64,000 nt of DNA from Athripsodes cinereus (Eukaryota > Arthropoda > Insecta > Trichoptera > Leptoceridae), in NCBI GenBank assembly GCA_947579605.1, contig OX388322.1, positions 496,001-560,000 on the forward strand. Reading direction: 5' to 3'. This document shows positions 21,613-33,189 of the stretch, in pieces. Each line of letters opens with the position of its first letter. Within the stretch, counting starts at the first letter, position 1. A program made the position numbers and the translations under genes. The notes beneath the pieces are model-generated. The model was not told the DNA's origin. It did not search any database and saw only the letters and a program-made list of their open reading frames with translations.

Positions 21613-22369
21613 TTAAATTTTTCTCTATGAAGCTATACCAACTCCAACGATATTCTGAGCAGTTCTCAATAATTATTATTTGTTTATAGAATTGAATGTT
21701 GATTATGGGTGTTACAAATGAAATCAAATTTTTCGAAATTTTCGACTTGTCGAGTTTAGGAACTGGAAAGTTGATATAAAGATATTATATCGATTTTATA
21801 TTATTTTAAATTATACAACAACTTTCGATGAATTATTTGAAGAGGTTAGACAACATTGTTCATATACAATCGAATGTAAAATTAATCAAGTTTGCATGAC
21901 CGTTTTAATTGAAAACGGACAATATAAAACAAATTAATGTAGACATAATAATATAAAAGATGTTTATTCCCCAATGTTACTTACAAAGCAAGTTCACATA
22001 AAGACTGATGCATTCCTTAGATCATTTACACAAAGGATACAATATAATAATTGTCTTATCGAAATTGGAAAGGTTCTTACTCCAGACGATGGGTCTATAG
22101 TCGCTTTAAATTAATGACAATCATGTTCGGTTCGTATTATTTGAATGGTTGTTATTCATTCTACATTTACCAGAGCAATGCTGACCTATACATCTTAACT
22201 TAATATAATAAGCTCACATTATTCATACGTGAATGATCAATGAAATTAAATAAATGAATATTTACATATACATATATTTTGAGTGAGCTTATAAATTATT
22301 ATCGTTATTCAAGCTTTACAAGTACCTAACATGAATGAAGACTTTTAATAACAAATAAAATTATTTACT

Positions 22370-22425
22370 CTATTTCAGTGACCTAGGTTTTGACATACGA
22401 TGTCATTTTCAAGACTCAAATTTAT
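22370..22425 (-). repeat. Hammerhead-like repeat unit
   Basis: The minus strand has TTGAAAATGACATCGTATGT followed by CAAAACCTAGGTCA. The stem is GACAT/ATGTC. A GAATTC box (gaattcttctacgtgtacac) lies 150 bp away at 22567-22594 in plus orientation. Confidence 0.4.
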
Positions 22426-22789
22426 TAAAAATAGATATGGATTGGTAAAGTGAGACAAATATTTCTATGTAATATAGATCATAAATTGTGAAAGGGACGT
22501 TTTTCTTACGATTCATTATCTATACTAGAAATAAATTAATACTTCTTTCTGTTTACCTTACAATCGAATTCTTCTACGTGTACACCGACACAGTTTATAA
22601 AATAGATATGATTTTTTTTTAAATTAATACCGATAGAACACTCTATAGATGAAAACGTTTTTCTAAGATTTTAAATGAGTGTCTAGAGATCTAAAAATAT
22701 ATAAAAAGTTTTATAACTTGGTCCAAAAAAAAATAACGTGAAAAAACTGAGATGTCAATTACCCAACATTTATATAGAATAAGCTATAA

Positions 22790-22950
22790 AATATACCTTT
22801 AATATGTTGGTAAATATCTATGTACGTACATAAAAAAATAACTGTAGGATTATTTACTTATTTATTTGATACAAAATATATAATTATATATGTTGGTTAA
22901 TATCTATGTACGTACATAAGAAAATAGCTGTTAGATTATTTTATATATTT
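22790..22950 (+). repeat. Direct duplication of ~95 bp
   Basis: The block atatctatgtacgtacataa with flanking tatgttggtaa/gttggttaa and ta(g)gattattt is present twice, at about 22804 and 22894. Confidence 0.75.
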
Positions 22951-23638
22951 ATTCAATATTTACACAAAACAGACAATAACTACATTATAAAATACAGAAA
23001 AAAGGTAAATCTTTCAGAGATCAGCTATCGTCCGACACCATGCGCCACAATTAATTAATAAAAAACATAGGTAGCCTACCTACCTAACATTCCGGTCATC
23101 TTAACACAGTCTCGCTTGCTCACGAAATCATCACACTAGCACAAAATACAAGTCAAATACATATTATATATACCTAAATACTCTTTCAACTTAAAAATAG
23201 TATCAAAGATAATAATAATGGCTCCATCTCTTGATAATAATAATAGCTTTTGACAATTTAATATTATAACTGGACTGATTTGTACAATTATCTCGTAATT
23301 ATTATAATGAACCATTTCTGTCACACGCAGATGATGATGATGTCACAAGTCACAACCCTTTAATATTCTGGGGGAAGATTAAGTACTGACTTACAAAAGA
23401 TTTCAGCACAATTTGGTCTGCAGGTAACGCCTTTATCGCCTCCCATTAAAATCCTGTGACTTGATCATACAATTCAATATCTACCATTGTGTAGTGCAAA
23501 GCATTGTGTCATGACCTCTCAGAATCTCTCAAGTATTCTCGGAATTGGGAAATTGAGATAAAAATGGAAAGGACCTACATGCCTTTGATGAAATGGATCA
23601 ATGATCTATCACACAAAAAATAAAGATTTTTAACATTT

Positions 23639-23757
23639 TAACATAACATGCAATGACAATTCACACAGATCGAGCTAGTCCCAAACTAAGAAAATAATCT
23701 TGTATTATGGGTGCTAACGCGATGACACACATATATACAATGCACTAAACTTAGACA
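23639..23757 (-). repeat. Dispersed repeat D, copy 1
   Basis: Copies at 23639, 46381 and 52968 share aacataaca tails, gacaattcacacaga, cgagc(t/c)agtcccaaact and ttgtattatgggt(g/a)ctaac. The TAACA repeat at the left edge suggests a LINE 3' end on the minus strand. Confidence 0.65.
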
Positions 23758-23887
23758 AATGTCTAAATGAGCTGCGGATTTAAATTCAGTAAGAGGAACG
23801 GTGAAGTGAAATATGAAGTCAACTACATATTTCTTTCGCTTCACCACATGATGAATAAATCTGGTGAAGCAAAAGAAATATGGCAGT

Positions 23888-23956
23888 TAGGATAGATCTA
23901 TATAGCGTTCCATCCTTTCTGTCTTACCGCACTTGGATTACGGCGTAGGAGTATAG
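23888..23956 (+). mobile_element. LINE family B, terminal fragment
   Basis: 'aggatagatctatatagcgt', ctgtcttaccgcacttgg and ggcgtaggagtatag match the last 70 bp of family B. Confidence 0.7.
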
Positions 23957-23967
23957 TTTACTTAGTT

Positions 23968-24160
23968 TCTTACTTACACAGCTATTCCTGACCACTGTTG
24001 AACATAAGCCTCCCCCATATGTCTCCAGGCTTCTCAGTCCTGGGCTTTCTGCAACTAGTCACCAGCGATTCTTGTGATCACAGATTGTACAGATCATCGT
24101 GTGGGAGGTATTCCTCTACTTTTTTTATCTTAACGAGGTCTCCACTCAATTGCCTTTTTT
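23968..24160 (-). mobile_element. LINE family E tail, copy 2
   Basis: Landmarks shared with 10493-10645: acagctattcct, actgttgaacataagcct, tgtctccaggcttct, ttctgcaactagtcaccagc, gtgggaggtattcctctact. The plus-strand open frame over it is incidental. Confidence 0.55.
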
Positions 24161-24949
24161 GTAGATCTTTGAGTTTAGCAAGATGCCCCGCCTATAAACA
24201 CCTTTATATTTATCTAAGCAAAGTATTGTTTCGTTACTTATTTTTTGGGTTCGGACTTTAGAACTTGCCACTCCAATACGCAGCGAAGTACATTGCCTTG
24301 TAATTTGCTATCAGTTCAAAATAAGAAAATAATAATTAATTATCTGGTGCCTACCTGAAAACAACAATTAATAACAGCATGGAATGTTCCTAGAATCCAC
24401 AATCTCCTTTTTAGGTTTCTCTTCATTACAATTTCATCAGAGCTTTATCTGGATGGAGGCAGGTGAGAGGGCGGCAGTTGAGAGTAGGCGGAACTTAATG
24501 GAACGCTAATTTAATGGAATATTATATAGCTGCAATGTTACGGAGAAGCCGACAATTTTCACTTAACCACGTCAGTTTAAATTAATATAAAATTATTTCT
24601 TCAAACATTATTCGTGGAATTTCCATAAATATAGGATGGAATAAGTCTGCCACTTATTTTTTTGTAATAGTTCAAATGTAAAATAAAGGGCACACATCCA
24701 TGAAATATCTCATATGACACATTTGACATTTTCAATTTGGTAACGATTTTGAATTATTTTTTAAAATATTTTTATCGATACAATACAAATACGAGTACAT
24801 AGCTATTTGTAATAATAACATATTGACATATTATTTTAAGAGAATTGAGAAAGCAGAAGACAGAAGCGTTGAAGAGGCGTTTATCTATTAATGGACAGGC
24901 ACGGGCTTAAGATGGAACTAAGTAATAGATAAATATTTACATACATGCA
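24161..24949. other. AT-rich spacer
   Basis: A small GC-richer stretch at 24455-24500 (ggatggaggcaggtgagagg) has no recognised identity. Nothing else is supported. Confidence 0.35.
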
Positions 24950-25060
24950 ATCATGCTGCTTCCAACTTGAGGCAAGGCAAAAAGGATCAAGCGCCGCTTC
25001 CTTCTATCCTTGCATACACTTCTCTTCGATCACTGTTATACAGCTCGGTTTCACGGCATA
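24950..25060 (-). mobile_element. LINE/SINE tail family J, copy 1
   Basis: Shares 'aaaggatc(a/g)a(g)cgcc' and 'ccttctatccttgcata' with 30195-30310, and 'aaaggatcgagtccttg' with 56640-56735. It runs directly into SINE-X. Confidence 0.45.
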
Positions 25061-25185
25061 TCTCACAAGTAAGGCAGCCAGCAGACTAGTCCCATGTTTT
25101 AAACATTCAATTAGTCCTCTATATACTAACAAAAAGATATTCAGGACAGGTGGCGAACCTCATCACTGAATTTAAGATTTCTTTA
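25045..25185 (-). mobile_element. SINE-X copy (left member of inverted pair)
   Basis: Antisense landmarks: tcacggcatatctcacaagt, agccagcagactag, attcaggacaggtggcgaac, tcactgaatttaag. Confidence 0.65.
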
Positions 25186-25264
25186 TGTTTTATTAATCTG
25201 TACATATTTTACAGTACGAAAACGGCTGTTTTCGCCAGCAGTGGAAAAATTATAAAAATAGATG

Positions 25265-25498
25265 TCAAAGAATGGATGTCTCATTCTTTTTCGTAAGTTT
25301 TCGAGTGTCTTTTAAAGAGCAGTTGTTCGAAAAAAGAAAGACATTTATATACCTACATATTTAAAGACACATTTATTATATTCAGCAATGAGGTTGGCAA
25401 CTCATCCTGAATGTCTTAATTTTAAAGAATAGCTTGCACGTTTATTGCATGCAATTCGTCTGCTGGCTATCCCACTTCTGGGATATACCGTTGTAGTG
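25265..25498 (+). mobile_element. SINE-X copy (right member of inverted pair)
   Basis: Sense landmarks in order: gtaagttttcgagtgtcttt, ttcagcaatgaggttggc, tcatcctgaatgtcttaatt, tagcttgcacg, ctgctggctatcccact, gggatataccg. With 25045-25185 it forms an inverted pair separated by about 80 bp. Confidence 0.75.
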
Positions 25499-25720
25499 AG
25501 CAGGCAACACCAAAGAGTATTGTGGTCAGCTGGGATGACGTCACTTATTTGATTGTGATAAGAATATTATCACAATCCAAAATCATTCTAGTTCTCCCTG
25601 CCTGGCTGACCACACATACGTTTACATTCTCTTTATAAAATCTAGTGTAACATTATTCGTATTTGTAAAACTGTGTTTAATAATAAATTATCTTTCATAA
25701 TAATCGCGAGTTTCATTATA
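25498..25720. repeat. Two-copy repeat G, copy 1
   Basis: Copies here and at 43975-44220 share caggcaacac, attgtggtcagctgg, gatgacgtca, ctgaccacacata and cgcgagtttcatt in the same order and spacing. Inside each copy TGTGGTCAGC and GCTGACCACA are inverted. A solo LTR or a MITE are both possible. Confidence 0.6.
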
Positions 25721-26518
25721 CATTTGGTAAGTCACTTTCTAACCTTCTGATCTGGAGTAAATCAATAAATCTATAAATTCTTTGCAGCCTCTTATACTTG
25801 CCATCCCCTTCAGGGATCTTCATATCACTCTACTACCCTAATTTCTACACCGTGATGGTATAGTAGGTAGTAGTAGAAGACGTACTCTTCGCGGTAGTAA
25901 AAGATAATTACAAAATTAATTAAATTAAGTTGTAAGACTTCTTCCCAAACGATTTAGCTTCCTCACGTTTCAGAATAGAATGGAATGGAGTGGTACAATA
26001 TTATAATTTCTATCTTTACATTATGTAGGTACCTGCTTACCCTGGACCTTTCATTCAGGCAGCAGGATGTAAATACCTTTCCACCTAATATCATTATTAA
26101 TATTGAATAGATACAGAGAGGTAGGTACCTACACTGTATATTGTAAGGCATCTTCCACGAAAATTAATATCCATGATGTTATTTGATGAGATAATTTCGT
26201 GACCAGATTTAGCAGGAGTCTACGATTATTGCAAGATTTTCTGGAATATTTGAATTTTTTTGGAGCAAAGTTAATGTTTGTAGGCATAAAGTAAGTTTTA
26301 AACTAGTGGACCTTTTTGTCCCTGTATGATTTTAGGCTTTCACGTCCTGTGTCAATAGTAAAAACTTTTCTTTTGGGTTTACAGTCATGGTCTCCAGGGC
26401 AATAAATGGGACATAAGTTGCCGTGGAGACTACGGCCACTCAGCCTGGAAGAGAAGTTTTCTACTTCTCATTGTCCCTGTAAATATATTTTTTACATTTT
26501 TAAGATGAATCTGTATCA
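25721..26518. other. Spacer with unassigned richer stretch
   Basis: A degraded SINE-X end may lie near 25850 (caccgtgatggtatagtagg). The stretch 26330-26480 (tcatggtctccagggcaata, gccgtggagactacggccac) is less AT-rich but has no recognised identity. Confidence 0.3.
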
Positions 26519-26526
26519 TTCTATAT

Positions 26527-26742
26527 AAGGTTTTCCCAAACTATGGGTCGCGACATACCGATGGGTCTCGAGCGAATATTGAGTGGGCCCTGAGCATTAA
26601 GAAGTTCCATGACTCGCTACTAGAGAATCTGAGCATTACTAATATTTATGACCTCTTTTCTCTAAAACAGCTAGAAGGTGGGTCCCAAGATTGGAAATTT
26701 TTGTTAGATGGGTCGGAGCCCAGTCAACTTTGGGAACCACTG
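26527..26742. mobile_element. hAT-like MITE, 216 bp
   Basis: Perfect 8-bp duplications TTCTATAT (26519-26526 and 26743-26750) bound it. The right end reads inward CAGTGGTTCCCAAAGTTGAC and the left end AAGGTTTTCCCAAACTATGG. This matches the CAGxGGTTCCCAAACT-type terminus of hAT (Charlie-like) elements, with the outermost left bases decayed. Subterminal GGGTCGCGAC and GGTCGGAGCCC are also typical. It has no coding capacity. Confidence 0.85.
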
Positions 26743-27861
26743 TTCTATATCGTTTAGGTGCAGCTCATCACCATGGAAAGAAATCAATTCTATGATCTCT
26801 TGATCAACCATCCAAGACTTTATCATCCCGACATATCAAAACATCTAATTAATAAAACATGATTTGTTTTCGATCACCATTTCCATTTGCCCATTATCAT
26901 CCAAAGTAAAAAAGCTAAAATATTAATAAATCCTTTTCAAACAAATATGGCAGGTTTTAGCAGTAATGTCGCATCTAGCAGGATTTAATTTTGATCTTAT
27001 ATACCTTATGAGATATACCTACATGAAAGGTTGGGTTATTAAAATTTCCCAACCTGAATTACCTATCTATGGCTACAGACAATTTATTGCTATGAAGTTT
27101 TAATTTATTACAAGCCAAACAAATTAGTCATATTTTTAAACGAAAATTGGATATTATTTTTTATTTTTTTATAAATTTCATGGCTTCTCGATTCATAATT
27201 TAAATTCATTCCTACTTCATAATGTAATGATTTTTTATTTTCATTTATTCACTTTTATCTTGCATTTCTTAAAGAGAATTTTGAGAGGAAGAAAGTAAGT
27301 TCCTTTCCTCTACAATTCATTCTTTTAAGAGGGCTCTACACCCCTTCTTTGTGATTTCATGCAAATGAATTAGCAAAATTACAACCATTTTATTTTTTAA
27401 ATATTTTAAATTCTGGATCACATGTAGGTATGTTATTTTTTATCTTAATATAATATTTTGAACATTTATAAATGCGATTTTATCATTTTAGTTTTATTTT
27501 GCTGCGAGGAATATAGTGAAAATAATTTTTGAAGATTACCGTCGCAATGATGATACGTTGAGTGGTGCTATTTTAAATAAATTATCCTTAATAATACAAG
27601 AGTGTTAATAAAATTTTAAAACCAAGATTAATCTTAAAATATCATGAATTTTATAATACACCTTGAGTTATTTATTTTCAACCCTTGGATTTTCTTAATT
27701 ATTATGACAAACTGCATACACATCAAAAATAAATTTCATTATCAAAAAAATCATAGAGAATGTTTATAATTCAACCATTTGTTTTATTTATATAATAATA
27801 TGGTATGTAGTTTACCGTTATTATGTGCAATAATCAAGAATATAGCGAGTTTCACAAATTT
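26743..27861. other. AT-rich spacer
   Basis: I see no supported feature. Confidence 0.4.
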
Positions 27862-27955
27862 TAAGATTCAGAAGGCCCACGGCGTGCCTAGTAGCCGGAT
27901 GTGAGACCGTAGTCGCTCTGTTTTTGAATTAGGAAATAAATAAATTCAATTTATA
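27862..27955 (+). repeat. LINE 3' end
   Basis: 'aaggcccacggcgtgcctag' and 'gtgagaccgtagtcgctctg' precede an AAATAAATAAA tail. Confidence 0.5.
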
Positions 27956-28309
27956 GAATAAATACAACTTAAATTTTATTTATATGTGATAACATACTAT
28001 TTTTTTATACCCATGAATATTTTTGCATATAAAGTTTTGGCTTATATTTATTAATAAAGCTATTTCATTAATTATTTGAATAATTTTCTCTGCGCCTACT
28101 AAAAATTGTTGCCTGAAACCACTAGAGCTAAATCTAATTTGTACCTTAGGTAAGAACGGCTGTTAATAATTCAAAGTGTTGAGGTAGGTATTTCTTTTAA
28201 GAATCGCATTTTAATTAAAATTAATATTGTGATACATGGTTTATGTGTTCGAATTGTGAAAACACATTTTCAACATAGTTAGTATTAACAAAATACTGTT
28301 TACTTTTCA

Positions 28310-28380
28310 CTATTGATTTTACTACCCGAGCGCTTTCGTCTTGTCAGCTTGACATTTTCAGAGAATTTTCGTGTTAACAG
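28310..28380 (-). repeat. Hammerhead-like repeat unit
   Basis: The minus strand reads CTGAAAATGTCAAGCTGACA then AGACGAAAGCGCTCGGGTAG. The TGTC/GACA stem and CGAAAG follow the family layout, less perfectly than elsewhere. Confidence 0.4.
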
Positions 28381-29540
28381 AATTAGTTAATAACAGTAAA
28401 CAATAATAAACAATTAACTAGTAACAGTAAACAGAATTTTGTTAATATCAAATATATATTATAATTAATTGTATTAATGCAAACAAATAATGAAGACTTT
28501 TTCTGCATTCAGTATCACTGTCGACGTATATCGACTGCTCAATTTCATAACTGTTATTCGAGAAATCGTCATTTTTGTAATATACGTATGAAGAATGGTT
28601 AAGTTACAAAAAAATGTAACATTAACAATACTCTTAACGCAATGATGACAATGGGAACGGAAACTCCAGAAAGTGAGTTTACAACCAATAAATTCATCGT
28701 GGAGATGCTTTAAAAAACTGTTATTATTTTTGATAAATTAACATGTTAGTACTTCCATTTACTCTTACACTTGTCCAGACTATGAATTGCAAATTCAACT
28801 TATCCAATTTCAATTCTATATATATGATTTATAGGTATATTTTACTGAGGTTTTTGGTGTGATGGGGTGAGTGTTGTTGTTGTTGCTTTTTTATTGATGT
28901 TCTTAGATTTCTTAGATTGAGAACTTGTTCAGTTACACATTCGCTCACTCGCGTAATTGCCCGCGAACTCACTCATTGTCATACATAGCTTTTTACCTGA
29001 ACTAATAAGCTAACACACTGTTGAATCAGCCGCTAACCTATTGACTCGCTCATTCACTGGCTTTTGCTGGCATTCAGGGCTCATTGCGAAGCCCAGTGCA
29101 CTGGCGTGAACATTGGATAACTCACCATCTCATTATTGAAGACTTATATACTGACGTTCATGACAATTATTACTAACCCAACTAACACAGCCAATAATGA
29201 CTCATTCGCAGACAGATTTCACTCATTGACATTGCTAGATTATTCTCTGACCCATTTTTGTATTGTAGTGTGTGTTTATTTTTGTAATTGACCGTATTGT
29301 GGAGACATGTTTGTAAATAATTGATTTTGTTTGACTGGATGTTTTTTATTAATTTATTGTAAGGTTTTAGCTTTCTTTTTTTTATTTTTGCTGACCTCAA
29401 AAGCTCTATTGTTTTGTATCTCATTTGTATTTCTGCCACAACACAGCCCTATGGCTAGTGTGGAAGACATTTTTTTGTGATTGTATTAAGTATGTTCAAC
29501 TGTGTTATAATGAAAATGTAAAGACGATATTGTTATTTAA
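28381..29540. other. Spacer, no supported gene
   Basis: The stretch 28905-29110 is rich in ctcactc/cgctcact words, giving a weakly repetitive look. No frame or known repeat was recognised. Confidence 0.3.
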
Positions 29541-29544
29541 ATAA

Positions 29545-29572
29545 ATTATTATTATTATTATTATTATTATTT
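29545..29572. repeat. ATT microsatellite
   Basis: About nine ATT units, preceded by taaataaatt. Likely the tail of a retroelement. Confidence 0.85.
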
Positions 29573-29677
29573 TACAGCAAGTGTCGATTACATGAAAAGG
29601 TACCTGGTTACTATTAAACGCTAGAAATGTCTTTGATGTACGCTTTAAAGCGAGTCACACATAAAGCGATACAATAT

Positions 29678-29697
29678 ATTATTATTATTATTATTAC
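29678..29697. repeat. ATT microsatellite
   Basis: Six to seven ATT units. Confidence 0.85.
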
Positions 29698-29869
29698 TAT
29701 CTGGTAACGGAACGAGTAGCGAATTGATAGAATACCGGGTAATGAATACCCAGTGAGATTGTATACCGGATAGCAATGTAACCTGCGACCGAATATCCAA
29801 CCACTATCGTAATGAATTTAGTTTAGAAAGAAATAGTGTTGTTCTGTAAAGAAAAAGTGATCTGTGAAT

Positions 29870-30115
29870 GACTATACCATCATCACGGCATATCCCACAA
29901 GTGGGGTAGCCAGCAGATCAGCTGCATGTAAGAAACATGCAAACTGTCCTCTTCGTGCCAATATAAAATCAAGACATTCAGGATGGGTGGCAAACCTCAT
30001 CGCTGAATTTAAGATGTAAAATGTCTTAATTTTTTCGAACACCTGCCTTTTACAGGACACTCGAAAACTTACGTAGAAGAGTGGGAGACCAATTCTTTAC
30101 CGGGTGCTCCACGGG
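29870..30115 (-). mobile_element. SINE-X, near full-length copy
   Basis: One of the best-preserved copies, antisense. In plus orientation: accatcatcacggcatatcc, ccacaagtggggtagccagc, acattcaggatgggtggcaa, cctgccttttacaggacact and a gggtgctccacg end. It can serve as reference for the family. Confidence 0.8.
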
Positions 30116-30194
30116 ATAAATGAACACGTTCTTATTGATCTCAGAATTATTTGGTATACTATATCGATATTTTAAAAAAAAGATAATATATATA

Positions 30195-30310
30195 AATGTC
30201 ATCACGCCGCTTTCCTCGTGGGGTAGACAGAAAGGATCGAGCACCATTTCCTTCAATCCTTGCATAGATCTTTCACTTCCGTCACTATCATTCAATTCTC
30301 ACTTGCATAC
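30195..30310 (-). mobile_element. LINE/SINE tail family J, copy 2
   Basis: The minus strand encodes SMQGLKEMVLDPFCLPHEES in one frame, ending near GCGGCGTGATGAC. The same block recurs in decayed form at 24950 and 56640. It is probably a retroelement C-terminus. Confidence 0.5.
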
Positions 30311-30332
30311 ATTAGTGTTGGCACTAAGATTG

Positions 30333-30415
30333 CATGAAAAAAGATGTATTGGGTTTTTATTATAAGCCCCAACACAACTTAATACATTTTCCACGGTAAG
30401 TTTAAAGTTTGTTTG
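30333..30415 (-). mobile_element. 3' part of tRNA-derived SINE
   Basis: tgtattgggtttttattata, gccccaacacaac, cattttccacggtaagtt parallel the SINE body at 16694. Confidence 0.65.
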
Positions 30416-30579
30416 AGCTTAAAGTCTATCAATAAATCGTTTATTTTCATTGATTTTATAATAATTTTTAACATTTCCACGAATTCGGACTTGCTGGCTT
30501 TCCCTTGAGGCTGTCTTCTGTTATGTAGCCCGCCCATATTAATAATTTATTTTATAATAATATATACAAAAATTATTAA

Positions 30580-30705
30580 TTGTGTCGGTGCACACGTAGC
30601 AGAATTCCATAATAATGTAATTTGAAACAAGTGTTTCTTTCTACTATTGTTTATTAATTCGCAGAGAGACGCCTTTCGACTTATAAGGTCATTATCAATC
30701 TGACA
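30580..30705 (-). repeat. Hammerhead-like repeat unit with GAATTC box
   Basis: The minus strand reads ATTGATAATGACCTTATAAG then TCGAAAGGCGTCTCT. It is followed by a tagtagaaagaaacacttg tract and then ATGGAATTCTGCTACGTGTG. It is the clearest complete unit of the family on the minus strand. Confidence 0.6.
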
Positions 30706-31270
30706 AAAAATATACTTCGAAAGAATCTCCAATTATTTTAAAATATATTTGAAACCAGATGACTATTATTGTCAAGTAATATCTGGCTTGATATTGAACT
30801 ACTTTTTGGATAGCAAAACTAAGCCGAATAAATGGGATACCGGATAAATACATTCCATGTCTTGTATTATCAGCTACAAGTAAGTATATACGAGTATACA
30901 TATAACAATAATAAGGTGTCATTCCATTTACAGTCACTTTGATGTGAAATCGAATTCGCTTACATTCGTGTTCCAAGCTCTATATGGTTTGTACTTTAAT
31001 CTATACATCCCATAGTACATAATAATTATTGTATCCTGCATTTGTTAGCTGTGATAGTGACACTAGCCACCTTTGTTCTGTCATATACCTTCTCTTAATA
31101 TTAATCTCTCTTCATTGATTGTGAAACATCATTGACTTTTAGACGTTTTGTTCTAAAATTAATTGTTTTACCATGTGTTTGAAGTATTTTAAATAATTTT
31201 AACCCCAAATCGGACATTAACCTCAAACAGTGTAGGTATTCGCTTGTAAAATTAAACAATAGAATAGCTT

Positions 31271-31342
31271 TTGCTTACTGTGAAAGGTGTATAAGGTTGT
31301 ATTTGTGTTTGTAACAGAACCCAGATATATATATATCTTTTT
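31271..31342 (+). mobile_element. 3' part of tRNA-derived SINE
   Basis: ttgcttactgtgaaaggtgt, aaggttgtatttgtg, cagaacccagatatat match the SINE body; an AT repeat follows. Confidence 0.7.
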
Positions 31343-31344
31343 TT

Positions 31345-31660
31345 TTAATTGGTCTCCATTCTTTTCCGTAAGTCTTCAAGTGTCCTGTCAAAAACAAGTG
31401 TTCGCAAAAATAAAGACATTTACACTACCATATCATCTATACATGTCCCACAAGTGGAGTAACCAGCAGACCAGATGTTTGTATTCAAAATGCAAGCTGT
31501 CCTCTCTTTCAATAAAAAAATAAGAAAATCAAGATGAGTGGCAAACTTTATCGCTAAATTTTACATGTAAAATACATTTATTTTTTTAATACCTGCCTTT
31601 TACAGGACACCCAAAATGAAAGACCAATTTTTTACCGGGTGCTCCACGAAATCTCTTTGA
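31345..31660. mobile_element. SINE-X, inverted composite
   Basis: The left 80 bp (ggtctccattcttttccgta, agtgtcctgtcaaa) is the SINE-X head in sense. From about 31425 a nearly full copy runs antisense (catgtcccacaagtggagta, aagctgtcctctcttt, cctgccttttacaggacac, ccgggtgctccacg). Confidence 0.65.
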
Positions 31661-32069
31661 AAAGCTCTCTCAATTTTTCATAAATCAATATTATTCCGTT
31701 TCAGTTCCTACATTTCATGCATATAAAAAAAGCATACGTTGAAAAAAATAGACGTAGAACATTATATTAAAATTTCAGTTATATCCATAGATCTGTTGTA
31801 CATCTCGTATAGTATTATAATACTAGAAGAGGAAATGAATTTCAGTTAGCTTTGATAAAATTAATGTTCGCTCGCTCTCAACGGCAAACGCTTCAACAAA
31901 ACTACAACTAGTAGTTATCTATTAGTGATGTTTCGAATATCGTATTTCGATATCAGATACTTGAAGTACCTTCTTTATCTATTGCTTGTTGAGCTCAGGA
32001 AAATTTGCAACGAGAAGTTTGAAACGTGTTTTATCTAGTGTATATACTAATAATAAACCAGTGTATAAT
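31661..32069. other. AT-rich spacer
   Basis: I see nothing supported here. Confidence 0.4.
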
Positions 32070-32200
32070 AATAGATTTATTTATTTATATATTGATACAA
32101 TGGACGGCCATAATAGCCTTTAAGAGAAAAAAAAAGAAATAGCAAACATATATAAAACCCAATACACAAATAATAACAATGTTTCCACCAATAAAATACT
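32070..32200 (-). repeat. LINE 3' UTR remnant
   Basis: Antisense ATTTATTTATTTATATATTG followed by acaatggacggccataatag is a typical AAATA-tailed LINE end. Confidence 0.45.
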
Positions 32201-32254
32201 TAATACATACAATATCTATGTGCATACAGTAATATCTATTTGTACAAAAGGCGT

Positions 32255-32325
32255 TTATATTACCTGGTCTGCTGGCTTCCCCACTTGCCGTGATGGTATA
32301 GTAGTAGTAGTTTCTATTGCCTTGA
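32255..32325 (+). mobile_element. SINE-X 3' fragment
   Basis: 'tggtctgctggcttccccac' and ttgccgtgatgg end in tatagtagtagtag. Confidence 0.7.
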
Positions 32326-32389
32326 GGCAATGTCCGTTTGATAAGTTTTTTTTTTCATACAGTTTAGATCAATTTAAATGCATAGGGCA

Positions 32390-32650
32390 TATCTTCTTCT
32401 TTTTGTGTCGGTCAGAAAACGATAAAAAAAAAACATTAAAATCTATATTCCTACTGCCTTCCAGAAAGCCACGACCTCTCTTGCAGCTCCCCCCAGGTGA
32501 GTTCGCTTCTCGAATTCCTCCTAATGACTCTGTCTGGGGGCCATTCGACATGTTAGGAGATGCTCAGTGGTTTGCTCCTCTCTTCAATCACACACCATGC
32601 TCTCAGCTAAATCCCATGTCCGAAGATTCTTCCAGAATATATTATAGGGC
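32390..32650. other. Unassigned richer block
   Basis: The stretch with cacgacctctcttgcagctc and gactctgtctgggggccatt is less AT-rich than its surroundings and begins with a tcttcttcttttt run. That could be an antisense retroelement tail. Plus and minus frames exist, but I recognise neither. Confidence 0.3.
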
Positions 32651-32721
32651 ATAAAACAGAAAAAAATAATATAATATGTAGCAAAAATACCAACATAAAT
32701 AAAATTATCAATATTTGTTTC

Positions 32722-32850
32722 GTTGGGAGAAATCGGCGCGAGTGTATGAGAAATTGCATGAATGTGGAAGAATCGAAAGAAGTAATATGCAAATAGTGTT
32801 CGGTTTCTTTGCCTACCTTACTTGGGATACGGCGTAAGAGTACATATAGG
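32722..32850 (+). mobile_element. LINE family B, 3' remnant
   Basis: gagaaatcggcgcgagtgta, tgcatgaatgtggaagaatc, gatacggcgtaagagtacat. Frame lost. Confidence 0.7.
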
Positions 32851-32929
32851 TAGATTATTGAAAAATTACTTAAAAATATGTGAAAATGACGCTGCTGACT
32901 ATCACATGTGTCTTCTTAAAAGCATTGTG

Positions 32930-33118
32930 AGAAAAAGCTAGCACACGGCCGTCCTTGATAATTTGATCTACGTGAACAAGCCACGAAGTTCTCGGACACC
33001 CGCGCTTCCTCACACCCTTTCTTTCGGATAAGTATATCCTCTTTGTCATCCATTCATCATCCATTCATTTCACATGACCAAACCATCTCAATTTATTTAC
33101 ACGCATTATATCTGCAAT
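32930..33118 (-). mobile_element. LINE family B, internal fragment
   Basis: The minus strand encodes DEWMTKRIYLSERKGVRKRG and PRTSWLVHVDQIIKDGRVLA, matching 59114-59872. With 32722-32850 it forms an oppositely oriented pair of family B fragments. Confidence 0.8.
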
Positions 33119-33189
33119 GGGTCGTCTTGATAAAATTTGGATAAGCCGTGAAATTATGAGAAACACAAAGATAAGACTGGTCAAGACGT

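Noticed and set aside
32220..32654. 144-codon plus-strand frame as a host gene
   Set aside because: Its 5' third is SINE-X sequence and the rest includes an antisense-tail-like tcttcttctt run; no domain is recognised, and there is no splice or start support.
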